From: Candidatus Marispirochaeta associata
GTDB lineage: Bacteria > Spirochaetota > Spirochaetia > JC444 > Marispirochaetaceae
Length of the DNA: 64,000 nucleotides
NCBI GenBank assembly: GCA_001749745.1
Contig: JWTM01000553.1
Span: 62,001 to 126,000, forward strand
Direction of reading: 5' to 3'
Below the pieces are notes generated by a model. The model was not told where the DNA came from and did not search any database. It worked only from the letters and a program-made list of their open reading frames with translations. This document shows, one piece after another, positions 41,149 to 50,122 of this stretch. Within the stretch, counting starts at the first letter, position 1, and every line of letters begins with the position of its first letter. The position numbers and the translations under genes are program-made.

Positions 41149-42066
41149 ATGAGACCCGGGGTTTTTAAGAACGATCTGCTTCTGCTGTTGACGGCATCAA
41201 TTTGGGGATTCGCGTTTGTCGCCCAGCGGGTGGGAATGCGCTTTATCGAGCCCTTCACCTACAATGGGGTACGTTTTGCGCTGGGTACCCTGAGCCTACT
41301 GCCCCTGCTCTATGTCCGGCGTTCCGCAAAGCGCCGCAGCTCAACCTCGATACGCGGCACCGTTGCGGTCGGGATCGCCGCCGGCATCTGTCTCTATGTG
41401 GCGGCTTCGCTGCAGCAGATCGGGCTTGTCTACACTACCGCAGGGAAGGCCGGATTCATCACCACCCTCTATGTGGTCTTGGTCCCCCTTTTCGGGTACC
41501 TCATCGGCCGGGCCACGGGCATCGCCGGCTGGGTGGGGGCGCTGCTCGCGGTGAGCGGACTCTACCTCTTAAGCGTCCGAGAGGGATTCACCATCTCTCC
41601 GGGAGATCTGCTGGTACTGGCGAGCGCCTTCTTCTGGGCGCTGCATGTGCTTATAATCGACCGCTACGGGCGCTTCGTGGAATCGATCTCTCTCTCGGTA
41701 ATTCAGTTCGCAATCTGCTCACTGCTCTGTATTTTTACCGCTTTTCTGGTGGAGAACCCCAGCCTGGAGGGCATCATGCAGGCCGCGGTCCCTATTCTCT
41801 ACGGCGGACTTTTCTCCGTGGGGGTCGCCTATACCCTGCAGGTGGTGGCCCAGAAGAATGCCCCCCCGTCCCATGCGGCGATAATCCTGAGCCTGGAGGG
41901 AGCCTTCGCCGCCCTGGGCGGCTGGCTCTTGATCGGCGAATCCCTCGATCCCCGTTCAATAGTCGGTTGTGCGTTGATGTTCTCCGGAATGCTTGCATCC
42001 CAGTGGGAGGTAATCCGGGGAGGTTTCGCCAAGAATGCAAAGACCCCGGCGGCGGGCCTCGGCTGA
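41149..42066 (+). CDS. EamA/DMT-superfamily transporter
   Basis: 305 aa from the ATG at 41149, about 10 TM helices in two EamA repeats (about 10-140 and 150-290). The start LLLLTASIWGFAFVAQRVGM and the repeat-2 segment LLVLASAFFWALHVLIIDRYG are typical. Members export amino acids or other metabolites; the substrate cannot be set. No SD is present. It is convergent with the coiled-coil gene (4 bp apart). Confidence 0.88.
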   Translation: MRPGVFKNDLLLLLTASIWGFAFVAQRVGMRFIEPFTYNGVRFALGTLSLLPLLYVRRSAKRRSSTSIRGTVAVGIAAGICLYVAASLQQIGLVYTTAGKAGFITTLYVVLVPLFGYLIGRATGIAGWVGALLAVSGLYLLSVREGFTISPGDLLVLASAFFWALHVLIIDRYGRFVESISLSVIQFAICSLLCIFTAFLVENPSLEGIMQAAVPILYGGLFSVGVAYTLQVVAQKNAPPSHAAIILSLEGAFAALGGWLLIGESLDPRSIVGCALMFSGMLASQWEVIRGGFAKNAKTPAAGLG

Positions 42067-42070
42067 GCGC

Positions 42071-44728
42071 CTATTCCTCGATATAGACCAGGTCGATCAG
42101 GCGGACAGGGAGTTCTTCGGCGATGATCTCGTCTATTCTCCCCCGTACGCCTGCGCCGGATACGGCGCTCACCTCTCCGGTAGCCAGTAGAATCTCGACC
42201 CCGTCGGCGCTGCGCCGGCGGATACTGAAGCGGCTGCCCCGATCGGGCCGCAGGTTGGCCAGGGATTCTATAACTACGGTCCGACCCTCGATTCCGGCAA
42301 CGGTACCTAAAAAGCGTTCTCCCGGTCTGGCTGCGGGCGTGCTCTCTGTCCGGCTGTTCAGCTGATCAATCTTCTCCAAGGCCCGCTGATAGAGAGCCTC
42401 GTCGGAGAGCTCCCGTTTGAGCGAATCGGCCGCGTCGATCCGGTTGTTGATAAGCAGTCCGCTGTAACGCTCGATTTCGGTCAGGGTTTCCCGGCGTCCC
42501 TCAATTTCGCCGGCAGCCCTCGATTCCGCCGCCCTTACCTGGGCCACCTCGTTTACATAGCCCCCGAGTCCGGGAAAGAGTTCACCCACATCCGACTGGT
42601 CGAAGAAACGCCGCAGGATGTTTTCGGCCCGGTCGTAATCCGGAGTGCTGCCGCCGAGATTCCGCTCCAATTCGCTCCGGTAGTTCAGGTAGCCCCGGGC
42701 CAGCGAGCTGTAGCGGTCGTCTCCTTCGCGGCGGGTTACTACGTCGACCAGCTCGATCACTGCGGCGTCGAGATCCTCTTCGAGCTGTTTGCGCTCGGTA
42801 ATTGCCGATTCAAGCTTTTGCTGTTGTTCCTGCAGGCGGTTGTCGAGTTCCTCTATCCGTCCGGCGTCTGTTTCCAGTTCAGCCTGCTGCTCGGCCAGGC
42901 GCCGGTTGAGTCCTTCGATGCGGGATTCATACTCGGCCCTGGCCGCCTCGATCTCTTCATCGGTGTAGCGGCTGCTCCCGCCGGGAATCTCCGCGGGCGG
43001 TACGGCGACTATCGCTCCGGCCTCATCCTCCGCGGCTTCCGCCTGCTCCTGGTACTCCTCGATCAGGCTGCGGCCCTCTTCGATCAGCATCGCCATGGAT
43101 CGGATCTCCTCATCCTTCAAGGCGATCTCGGTCTCAAGTCCCTCGACCCTGGCAAGGGATCCGCTGAGTTCGGCCTGCAGGGCCGCTGCATTCTCACCCC
43201 GCTCCGCTTGGAGTTCCCTGATACGGGCCTCGTACTCCTCCCGGAGCTGATTCAGCGCAGCCTGATTCTCCCGGCTCAGCGCCGTTCGGGTATCTTCCCT
43301 CAGGGTCGACTCGAAACGGTTCAGCGCGGTGTTGAGGGTCTCCCCGTCTTTGACGGCTACCGCATCGGCGGCTTGTTTATAGGCGGCCAGAGCCTGGGTC
43401 GTATTCCCCTGGTTGAGAAACTCCTCTCCCTGACTGATGTACTGCAGGGAGAGCTGCTTGCCCCGGCGAACCTCTATTTCGTCCAGCCTGTCGACGGCGT
43501 TCTGGATCGAGGGGACCGCACTGATGGCGTTCTGGTAGAGTTCCTGGGCATCCTCATCTCTCCCGTCCGCCAACGCGTTTTCGGCCTGCTCCACCAAGCT
43601 GCGGGCGTTAAAGAGGCGTTGGGCCGCCTCTACCAATCCGGCGGTGTCGGCACTCTCGGCGCTCAGCTCGACCTCAATCTCATCCTCGAGACTATTGAGG
43701 ATAAAGCGTTCTACATCACGGCGTTTGGCAATTCGGGGCAGGTTCTCGATTCGGGGATCGTCGAGCAGGCTGCGCAGGGATTCGATCTCGTTCAGAGCTG
43801 TCTCGAACTCCTCTGCGGACATGCGCTCGATTATCGACTCATATGAGGCGATGATCTGGTCGTTTAGGAGATCCTCGTTCTCTTGTCGGCGGGCGATCTC
43901 GGCCAGCCGGGCTTCCGCCTCGGAAGAGGCCTCTTCCAGGGCCTGGCGCTCCTCCTCGAAGCGGCTGGCGAGCTCCGCCTCCCGTTCCGCCGCCTCCTCG
44001 AGGATCGCTTCCCGGTCGCGGTTGGCCTCATTCAGGATCTGCTGAGCCACCTCCCGGGCCTGGAGCAGCTCCTGTTCCTTGGCTTGCAGTTCGGCCTGGC
44101 TCTGGATGCGGAACTCCTCTAATCTGGCCTGGAGTTCGTCCTGTTTAGCAATTTCATACTCCCGCAGCCTGGCCTCGAGCTCCTCCGGGGTGATGTCGAG
44201 GGCCTGGAGGCGGTTTCGTTCCGCGGCCAGTTGGGCCTGAAGCTCCGCCTGGAGTTCGGCCTCCCGGCGGGCCAGGGCGGAATCGAAGTCCTGGCGCAGA
44301 TTGGCGCTCTGGTTTTCGATCCGGGCCAGCTCGGCTTGAATCTGGTTGATCTCGGCCTCTTTCTCGGCGATACGGGCCTCGGATTCCCGTTTGAGCTCCT
44401 CGATGAGCCGACCTTCGGCGCTGGAGATGGCGTTTACCTCGAGATTCATGCTCTCTTGACGGGCCTCGAAGAAGCGGGCGGAGAAGTAGAAGCCTGCGGC
44501 GACCGAGGCTATGGCGAGCAGGTTGATGAGGGTGGGCAGCAGGAAGCCGTTTTTTTGCGGCTTCAGCCGGAAGAGATCCTCCGAGACGGCGATGCGGCTC
44601 TTTTGAACCACCTCTTCGATGTCGGCCAGGATTTCCCGTCGGTCCTCGTCCGAGATAGAGTCTTCCTGGGTGAGCAGCTCTTCCTGGGGATCCTCGGGTC
44701 CGATGTCGACCGACTCTGAATCGCTCAT
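42071..44728 (-). CDS. Large coiled-coil protein with one TM helix
   Basis: 885 aa; AGGAG 9 nt before the ATG. A cytosolic N-terminal part (1-62) with acidic Ser/Asp residues is followed by one TM helix (about 64-84, GFLLPTLINLLAIASVAAGFY). Two long coiled coils (about 95-320 and 495-690; heptads rich in Glu, Ala, Leu, Arg) flank a middle helical segment that includes a TPR-like part. A C-terminal beta-rich domain (about 805-885, LGTVAGIEGRTVVIES) ends the chain. Related large coiled-coil proteins lie near an adenylate cyclase gene in treponemes, as here. It could span the periplasm or form a cytoskeletal filament. No enzymatic motif is seen. Confidence 0.75.
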   Translation of the reverse strand: MSDSESVDIGPEDPQEELLTQEDSISDEDRREILADIEEVVQKSRIAVSEDLFRLKPQKNGFLLPTLINLLAIASVAAGFYFSARFFEARQESMNLEVNAISSAEGRLIEELKRESEARIAEKEAEINQIQAELARIENQSANLRQDFDSALARREAELQAELQAQLAAERNRLQALDITPEELEARLREYEIAKQDELQARLEEFRIQSQAELQAKEQELLQAREVAQQILNEANRDREAILEEAAEREAELASRFEEERQALEEASSEAEARLAEIARRQENEDLLNDQIIASYESIIERMSAEEFETALNEIESLRSLLDDPRIENLPRIAKRRDVERFILNSLEDEIEVELSAESADTAGLVEAAQRLFNARSLVEQAENALADGRDEDAQELYQNAISAVPSIQNAVDRLDEIEVRRGKQLSLQYISQGEEFLNQGNTTQALAAYKQAADAVAVKDGETLNTALNRFESTLREDTRTALSRENQAALNQLREEYEARIRELQAERGENAAALQAELSGSLARVEGLETEIALKDEEIRSMAMLIEEGRSLIEEYQEQAEAAEDEAGAIVAVPPAEIPGGSSRYTDEEIEAARAEYESRIEGLNRRLAEQQAELETDAGRIEELDNRLQEQQQKLESAITERKQLEEDLDAAVIELVDVVTRREGDDRYSSLARGYLNYRSELERNLGGSTPDYDRAENILRRFFDQSDVGELFPGLGGYVNEVAQVRAAESRAAGEIEGRRETLTEIERYSGLLINNRIDAADSLKRELSDEALYQRALEKIDQLNSRTESTPAARPGERFLGTVAGIEGRTVVIESLANLRPDRGSRFSIRRRSADGVEILLATGEVSAVSGAGVRGRIDEIIAEELPVRLIDLVYIEE

Positions 44729-44847
44729 GGGTAAATTCTCCTAAACTCTTATCGGCAGATACTACCTCTAGTATAACCATTTTTTTGGCGGCCGGTAGCT
44801 CAAGTAGCGAAGAGAATCAGCCGATTTTTGTAGCGAAGGTATAGTCT

Positions 44848-46512
44848 GTGAGAATTCGTGCCAAGATTGTCTTCGTTGTCGTTCCGCTCCTCATTGCCGC
44901 CCTGTTGATCAGCGGCACCATAAGCTCGTATTCCGCCCGCAGCGGGATGACCCGCATCGCCATGTCCTCCCTGGGTTTCAAGGCCCAGGAGCTGAACAAG
45001 TATATGGAGAGCCAGTGGAACCTGCTGGTAACCAACGAGCTCAACGAGGATGAGGAGTTCTTACGGGTAACGAAATCGGCCATAGAGGCCTATGCGGAGT
45101 CGGTGATCCGAACCGAGAGCGAGTTGATTTTCGCCGTTTCCCGAGAGGGAGAGCCGGAGCTAACCATGTCGACCGCAGAGCTCTCCCTGGATGATGCCGA
45201 CCGTGCCGAACTGCAACGGCTGATCGAGGCCGGCCGGGACGGCTGGATCGAGTTCGACCTCGTCGGAGCCTCCCGGGTAGGGCACGCCTTTCGTTTCATC
45301 CCCTTCGACTGGTATGTCTTCGTCTCCGAGGATCAGCGTACCTTCTACAAAGAGGTAACCGAGATCACCGTCAGAAATGCGATCGTTCTGGGGGTCTCGA
45401 TTCTGGTCTCCCTTATTATGCTTCTGATGTTCACCGGCATTATTACCGGACCCATAACCCGGGTCGTCTCCACTATGAAGGGGATCATCTCCGACAACGA
45501 CCTCTCGGCCCGGGTAGCGGTGGAGTACAGGGACGAGATAGGCGAACTGGCACACACCTTCAACATCATGGTGGGCGAGTTACAGAAGGCCTACGAACAG
45601 ATCAAGGGCTTCGCCTTCAAGGCGGTGCTGGCTCAGAAAAACGAACATAAGGTCCGCAATATCTTCCAGAAGTACGTTCCCAAGGATGTGATCGACTCTA
45701 TCTTCGATAATCCTGATGCGGCCCTGGTGGGCGACAACAAGATTGTGGCCATCCTCTTTTCCGATATTCGCTCCTTTACGACCATCTCCGAGGGATACAA
45801 TCCCGATGAGCTGGTGGCGGAGTTGAATCGCTATTTCGAGATCATGGTGGACATTATAATGGAGCACGGAGGGATCATCGATAAGTACATCGGCGATGCG
45901 ATTATGGCCTTCTTCGGCGCTCCGGTAAAGCATAAGAACGACGCCCTGAACGCGGTGGCTGTGGCCCTGAAGATGCAGAAGGCGCTGCGCATCTTCAACC
46001 GCGAGCTCGAGGAGCGGGGCAAGCCCAAATTCGTCACCGGGATCGGGGTAAATTACGGCGTGGTCACCGTCGGGAATATCGGTAGCCAGAAGAAGATGGA
46101 CTATACCATCATCGGCGATAACGTCAATCTCGGCTCCCGGCTCGAGGGGCTCACCAAACCCTATAAACAGGATGTGATCTTCTCAGAAAGCGTCTTCCGT
46201 CGGGTCAAGGATACCTACCCCTGTCGTCTGGTCGATAAGGTTCAGGTTAAAGGGAAGACCACCGGAGCCAATATCTACACCGCCTACGAATCCGCCGATC
46301 CCCGGCTCGAACAGGCCCTTAAGATCCATCATGCGGCCATGGCCCGCTATTACGCCCTCGATTTCGAGGGGGCCAAGCAGTACTTCGAAGCGGTAATCAA
46401 GCTCCTGCCCGGAGACTTTCTGACCGAAATGTACCTGGATCGCTGCGACCGTTACCTCAAGAACCCGCCGCCGCAGAACTGGAACGGCGTCGAGATTTTG
46501 ACGAGCAAGTAG
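44848..46512 (+). CDS. Membrane adenylate cyclase, class III, with HAMP
   Basis: 554 aa from a GTG with GAAGG about 8 nt upstream. TM1 (about 6-27) and TM2 (about 176-200) flank a short periplasmic domain. A HAMP (about 200-255) leads to the cyclase domain (about 290-460): metal Asp in FSDIRSFT and GDAIMAFFG, adenine-selecting Lys and Asp in QKKMDYTIIGDNVN, and the catalytic Asn/Arg in NLGSRLE. All residues for an active adenylyl cyclase are present. It makes cAMP in response to a periplasmic signal and is divergent from the coiled-coil gene. A C-terminal 60-residue helical tail is extra. Confidence 0.92.
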   Translation: MRIRAKIVFVVVPLLIAALLISGTISSYSARSGMTRIAMSSLGFKAQELNKYMESQWNLLVTNELNEDEEFLRVTKSAIEAYAESVIRTESELIFAVSREGEPELTMSTAELSLDDADRAELQRLIEAGRDGWIEFDLVGASRVGHAFRFIPFDWYVFVSEDQRTFYKEVTEITVRNAIVLGVSILVSLIMLLMFTGIITGPITRVVSTMKGIISDNDLSARVAVEYRDEIGELAHTFNIMVGELQKAYEQIKGFAFKAVLAQKNEHKVRNIFQKYVPKDVIDSIFDNPDAALVGDNKIVAILFSDIRSFTTISEGYNPDELVAELNRYFEIMVDIIMEHGGIIDKYIGDAIMAFFGAPVKHKNDALNAVAVALKMQKALRIFNRELEERGKPKFVTGIGVNYGVVTVGNIGSQKKMDYTIIGDNVNLGSRLEGLTKPYKQDVIFSESVFRRVKDTYPCRLVDKVQVKGKTTGANIYTAYESADPRLEQALKIHHAAMARYYALDFEGAKQYFEAVIKLLPGDFLTEMYLDRCDRYLKNPPPQNWNGVEILTSK

Positions 46513-46577
46513 AAAGTTTTTCCTATGAGTGAATCTTTTGTGCTATAATAGAAAAGATTCATGTATGGAGGAAACTT

Positions 46578-47801
46578 TTGGATATCATTCCCCGCGACCT
46601 CTATCTCAAGAGAATAACACCCTACATCGATAAACCACTGGTGAAGGTAATAAGTGGAACTCGTAGATGCGGAAAAAGCACAATCCTTAAATTGCTCCGC
46701 CGCTATCTTCTTGCGAAAGGGGCGGCGCCGGAGCAGATTATCTACATAAATAAGGAATCCCTTCAATTTGAAGAGGTACGATCGTATCGCGACCTCTATA
46801 CCTATTTCGAGAACGCGGAGGCCTTGCTGCTTAAGAAGCGTAAACGCTACCTGTTTGTTGATGAGGTCCAGGAAATAGAGGGGTGGGAACGCACTATTGC
46901 TTCCTTGCTCGCAGAAGGCCGAGCTGATATTTATATTACCGGATCTAACGCAAGACTTCTCTCTTCGGAGTTGGCCACTCTCTTGACCGGCAGATATGTC
47001 GAGATAGCTGTATATCCACTTTCATTTGCCGAGTTCGTCTCCTTTCAAAAGAGCATCGCTCCCGACACCGCATCTATTCAGGATCTCTTTCCCCTCTACC
47101 TACGCTTTGGGGGCTTTCCCGGTTTGCATTCGCTGGCTCTACACGATCAGGTCGTATTCCCCTATCTCGATTCATTGTTCGATTCCATTCTATTAAAGGA
47201 TGTGGTTCAACGCTACAATCTGCGAGAACCTGCTCAGTTAGAGAGAATTGTTCGTTTTCTCTTTGATAACTGCGGGAATGTAACGACCGCCAAGCGAATC
47301 AGTGATTATTTAAAGAGTCAGCGGAGTCCGCTCTCGGTAACACGGGTTCAGAACTATTTGTCCTATCTGGAGCACGCATTTCTTCTCTATCGAGTGCCCC
47401 GCTTCGATCTAAAGGGTTTAAGATTTCTGGAGCTTTACGATAAGTATTATGTCGGTGATATCGGTTTACGGCATGGATTGATAGGCTACCGGGACGGCGA
47501 TATAGGCGGGCTGTTGGAGAATGTCGTCTACCTCGAGTTGTTGACCCGAGGATATGCAGTTTCCATCGGTAAGCTCGGGGATCGGGAAGTGGATTTCATA
47601 GCCCAACGAGAGAAGGAACGGCTCTACATTCAGGTTACCTATCTGTTAGCGGATGAAACAACACGCTTGAGGGAGTTCAGCGTTCTCCAACTCATCGAGG
47701 ACTCCTACCCCAAACTGGTTTTGTCGATGGATTCAATATATCCTGAGGATACCCAAGGAATTCGCTGGATGAATCTGTTGGATTGGTTGATGGAAGGGTA
47801 A
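46578..47801 (+). CDS. AAA ATPase with DUF4143 domain
   Basis: 407 aa from a TTG with GGAGG 8 nt upstream. Walker A SGTRRCGKST (about 20-29) and Walker B RYLFVDEVQEI are at the N-terminus. DUF4143 (about 205-300) and a PD-(D/E)xK-like end (GDREVDFIAQREKERLYIQVTYLL) follow. Such proteins are spread over many bacteria in variable islands; roles are mostly unproven. Base composition is clearly more AT-rich than in its neighbours, and no operon partner is seen, so transfer is likely. Confidence 0.85.
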   Translation: MDIIPRDLYLKRITPYIDKPLVKVISGTRRCGKSTILKLLRRYLLAKGAAPEQIIYINKESLQFEEVRSYRDLYTYFENAEALLLKKRKRYLFVDEVQEIEGWERTIASLLAEGRADIYITGSNARLLSSELATLLTGRYVEIAVYPLSFAEFVSFQKSIAPDTASIQDLFPLYLRFGGFPGLHSLALHDQVVFPYLDSLFDSILLKDVVQRYNLREPAQLERIVRFLFDNCGNVTTAKRISDYLKSQRSPLSVTRVQNYLSYLEHAFLLYRVPRFDLKGLRFLELYDKYYVGDIGLRHGLIGYRDGDIGGLLENVVYLELLTRGYAVSIGKLGDREVDFIAQREKERLYIQVTYLLADETTRLREFSVLQLIEDSYPKLVLSMDSIYPEDTQGIRWMNLLDWLMEG

Positions 47802-47850
47802 CGTCTCCGGCCGATGTTTCCATCAATGGTGCTGTATATAATATTTCCCA

Positions 47851-47880
47851 TTGCTGTGAGTCGGCAATAATTATTATTAT
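47851..47880 (+). promoter_or_regulatory. Promoter of the amidase gene (TTGCTG-N18-TATTAT), leaderless type
   Basis: -35 TTGCTG at 47851-47856, -10 TATTAT at 47875-47880, spacer 18 bp. The ATG at 47888 begins 7 nt after the -10 and no SD lies between. Confidence 0.55.
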
Positions 47881-47887
47881 ATCACTA

Positions 47888-48898
47888 ATGAATGCTGAGA
47901 GAACCTTCATGTGGTCGCGGTTCATACCGGCCGTCGCCGCTTTAATTATACTGATCCTGCTAACCGCTTGCGGGAGCGCGAAGAGCGTCCCCGCCGCCGA
48001 CATGCTTCCCGACGATGAGCCGGCGGTCATCCCGCTGGAAGGTCCTATCGTGGTCGCCCTGCAACCCGGACACTGGAAGATCGACGAACTCCCGGCCGAG
48101 GCGCGGCGCAGGCCGCGAAGCATCGGGGCCGTACACGCCGGCGTCCGCGAGGTGGATATCAATCTGGCCGTGGTGGATGCACTGGTTCCGCTCTTAGAGG
48201 AGGAGGGCTGGCGTGTTTTTGTGGTGCCCGCCACGGTGCCCCCTGGCTTGAGGGCGGATGCCTTTATATCCGTCCATGCCGACTGGGGGGGAACTCCGGC
48301 CAGACAGGGCTGGAAGCTCGCTCCCCCCTGGCGACCGAGCAGGGCCGCAAATCGGCTTGCCGATTCGCTGCGGGCCTCATTTGCCGACGAGTCGAACCTG
48401 GTCGAGGATGTGGGAGGCGTAACCGTCGGGATGCGCGGCTACTTCGGGTTCAGCTCTCACCGTTATACCCATGCCTCGAGTCCCTATACACCCGCTGTTC
48501 TGGTGGAACTCGGCTTCGTTACCAATCAGAGAGAGCGGGAGCTGATGTCCGGCAACCCCGAGTATTACGCCGCGATCATCCATCGCGGTCTCGAACGCCA
48601 CTTCTATCGCCATGGTCGGGCTCCGGTAGCGGATTTGGTGCCGACCAGCTTCCCCATCCTCTATGCGGGCAGCGACGGCGTCGAGGTTCGCAACCGACCG
48701 TCGGAATCGGGGGCGGTTATCGCCACTCTCGAGGCCGGTACTCGGCTGCGCCCGGTGGACGAGGCGGGAGACTGGTACGAGTTCTTTTTACGCAATCCCT
48801 GGCGGATCGGTTTTATCCATCGCAGGGATCTCGCTGCGGAGCTGGCGCAAGCCGATGAAGAAGTAGAAAACCGGGAGCTGTCTGAAAGCGGCTCCTGA
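47888..48898 (+). CDS. N-acetylmuramoyl-L-alanine amidase lipoprotein with SH3-like domain
   Basis: 336 aa from the ATG at 47888; the ATG at 47909 (MWSRF) is an alternative. A lipoprotein signal ends LLTAC. The Amidase_3 fold keeps its zinc ligands: His in LQPGHW, Glu in GVREVDINLAV and His in FISVHADW; the catalytic Glu is in VLVELGFVTN. A bacterial SH3-like domain (about 260-315, VEVRNRPSESG) follows. It cuts the stem peptide from peptidoglycan in the periplasm, as in cell separation or remodelling. Confidence 0.87.
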   Translation: MNAERTFMWSRFIPAVAALIILILLTACGSAKSVPAADMLPDDEPAVIPLEGPIVVALQPGHWKIDELPAEARRRPRSIGAVHAGVREVDINLAVVDALVPLLEEEGWRVFVVPATVPPGLRADAFISVHADWGGTPARQGWKLAPPWRPSRAANRLADSLRASFADESNLVEDVGGVTVGMRGYFGFSSHRYTHASSPYTPAVLVELGFVTNQRERELMSGNPEYYAAIIHRGLERHFYRHGRAPVADLVPTSFPILYAGSDGVEVRNRPSESGAVIATLEAGTRLRPVDEAGDWYEFFLRNPWRIGFIHRRDLAAELAQADEEVENRELSESGS

Positions 48899-48909
48899 GG
48901 AGGAAATCT

Positions 48910-49347
48910 ATGGCACGAGTAAGCACCTATCTCAATTTCGAACGGGAAACCGAGGCCGCCTTCGCCTTCTATAAATCGGTATTCGGAACCGACTATGAAG
49001 GTCCGCTGATGCGCTTCTCCGAGATGCCGCCGGAGGAGGGCGCGCCGCCGCTGCCCGAGGAGGACAAGAACCTGGTGATGCATGTTGCGTTGCCCATAAC
49101 CGCAGGTTATCTCTTGATGGGGAGCGATATGCCCGAGTCCATGGGGATGAAACTTACCGTGGGTAACAACAGCTCCATCATGCTCGAGCTCGATAGTCGG
49201 GAGGAGACCGAAGGCCTCTTCAAGGCCCTTTCTGCCGGGGGGAAGATCGATATGGAGCTGGGCGATATGTTCTGGGGCGACTACTTCGGTTCCTTCACCG
49301 ATAAGTTCGGTGTTCAGTGGATGGTTTCTTGTCCGAGCGGAAAGTAG
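48910..49347 (+). CDS. VOC-superfamily protein, PhnB-like
   Basis: 145 aa; GAGGAGG precedes the ATG, 11 bp after the amidase stop, so the two may be co-transcribed. The PhnB-type fold is supported by YLNFERETEAAFAFYKSVFG at the start and WGDYFGSFTDKFGVQWMVS at the end. It is a small cytoplasmic protein; whether it is an enzyme or a binding protein cannot be told. Confidence 0.88.
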   Translation: MARVSTYLNFERETEAAFAFYKSVFGTDYEGPLMRFSEMPPEEGAPPLPEEDKNLVMHVALPITAGYLLMGSDMPESMGMKLTVGNNSSIMLELDSREETEGLFKALSAGGKIDMELGDMFWGDYFGSFTDKFGVQWMVSCPSGK

Positions 49348-49425
49348 TCGATCTTATTTGATCACCTTGCGTATCAGCTTGCTGACCAGGTCCTCAGCTT
49401 TTCAGGCAGTGTGATAGAATAGCCT

Positions 49426-50082
49426 ATGAGAATCGCTAGGGGACCGCTTGCTCTTATTCTCTCTACAATCTCTCTGATTGCCCTAAATGCCGGAGGCGTC
49501 TCTGAGGAGGTGCATACCTCCTTCAAAGCCGGCGAGGGCTTTGTGGTGGATGGCGAGGTACGCTTTCTGGTGTCCTATCATCTCTACCGCGCACCGGAGG
49601 GCTTGCGCCGGTTTCCCGACGGCGGGCAATCGAAGACCCTCTTGCACCGGAGCTATGTCGTGGCCGTTCGCGGCGATAATCCGGTCATGCTGGAAGCATT
49701 GCCCGGCGAAGCACTGGCGACCCGGGAGCTTGCTTCAAAGAGCGCTGAGCTCTTTCTCTCTCATGGAGCCCCGGCGGAAGCATTCGACATGAATGTCACT
49801 AACCGCCTGCTGCGTGAATACGGACTCGGAGCCGCCGGATTCCCGTCGCCCCTTGAGTACTGTGAAAAAAGGCGCAAGGCCTACCTCGATGATATTGTGA
49901 ATTTGCGGGGCGACCTTCAGTATCGGAAGGAGATAATCCGGGTTCTCGATATCCAGGGCGATGAGGCTGCAGCCCTGATCGAGAGAATGCAGGCTCGAGA
50001 GGAAAAACTTGAAGGAAGTAAGAGGATGGAGTACGCGCTCTACTCGGAGGATACCAGGGCGGAGTTGCGAGAAAATCTATAA
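49426..50082 (+). CDS. Exported protein of unknown function
   Basis: 218 aa. A signal peptide (about 1-23, hydrophobic core GPLALILSTISLIALNAGG) is followed by a mature part with no recognised domain; the C-terminal 70 residues are helical and charged (EKRRKAYLDDIVNLRGDLQYRKEI). TAGAAT lies 5 nt before the ATG and no SD is present, so the mRNA may be leaderless. Neighbours give no clear hint of function. Confidence 0.65.
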   Translation: MRIARGPLALILSTISLIALNAGGVSEEVHTSFKAGEGFVVDGEVRFLVSYHLYRAPEGLRRFPDGGQSKTLLHRSYVVAVRGDNPVMLEALPGEALATRELASKSAELFLSHGAPAEAFDMNVTNRLLREYGLGAAGFPSPLEYCEKRRKAYLDDIVNLRGDLQYRKEIIRVLDIQGDEAAALIERMQAREEKLEGSKRMEYALYSEDTRAELRENL

Positions 50083-50122
50083 CTCTGAGCGCACCTGATT
50101 ATCACATGTACGAGGCGAAATT

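Noticed and set aside
41202..42086. Second open frame (294 codons) on the same strand as the DMT transporter
   Set aside because: Arg/Gly/Pro-rich reading of the transporter gene in another frame; no TM pattern or RBS.
42818..43846. Plus-strand open frame (342 codons) opposite the coiled-coil gene
   Set aside because: Leu/Gln/Gly-rich shadow of Glu/Ala/Arg heptads on the other strand; no RBS or family match.
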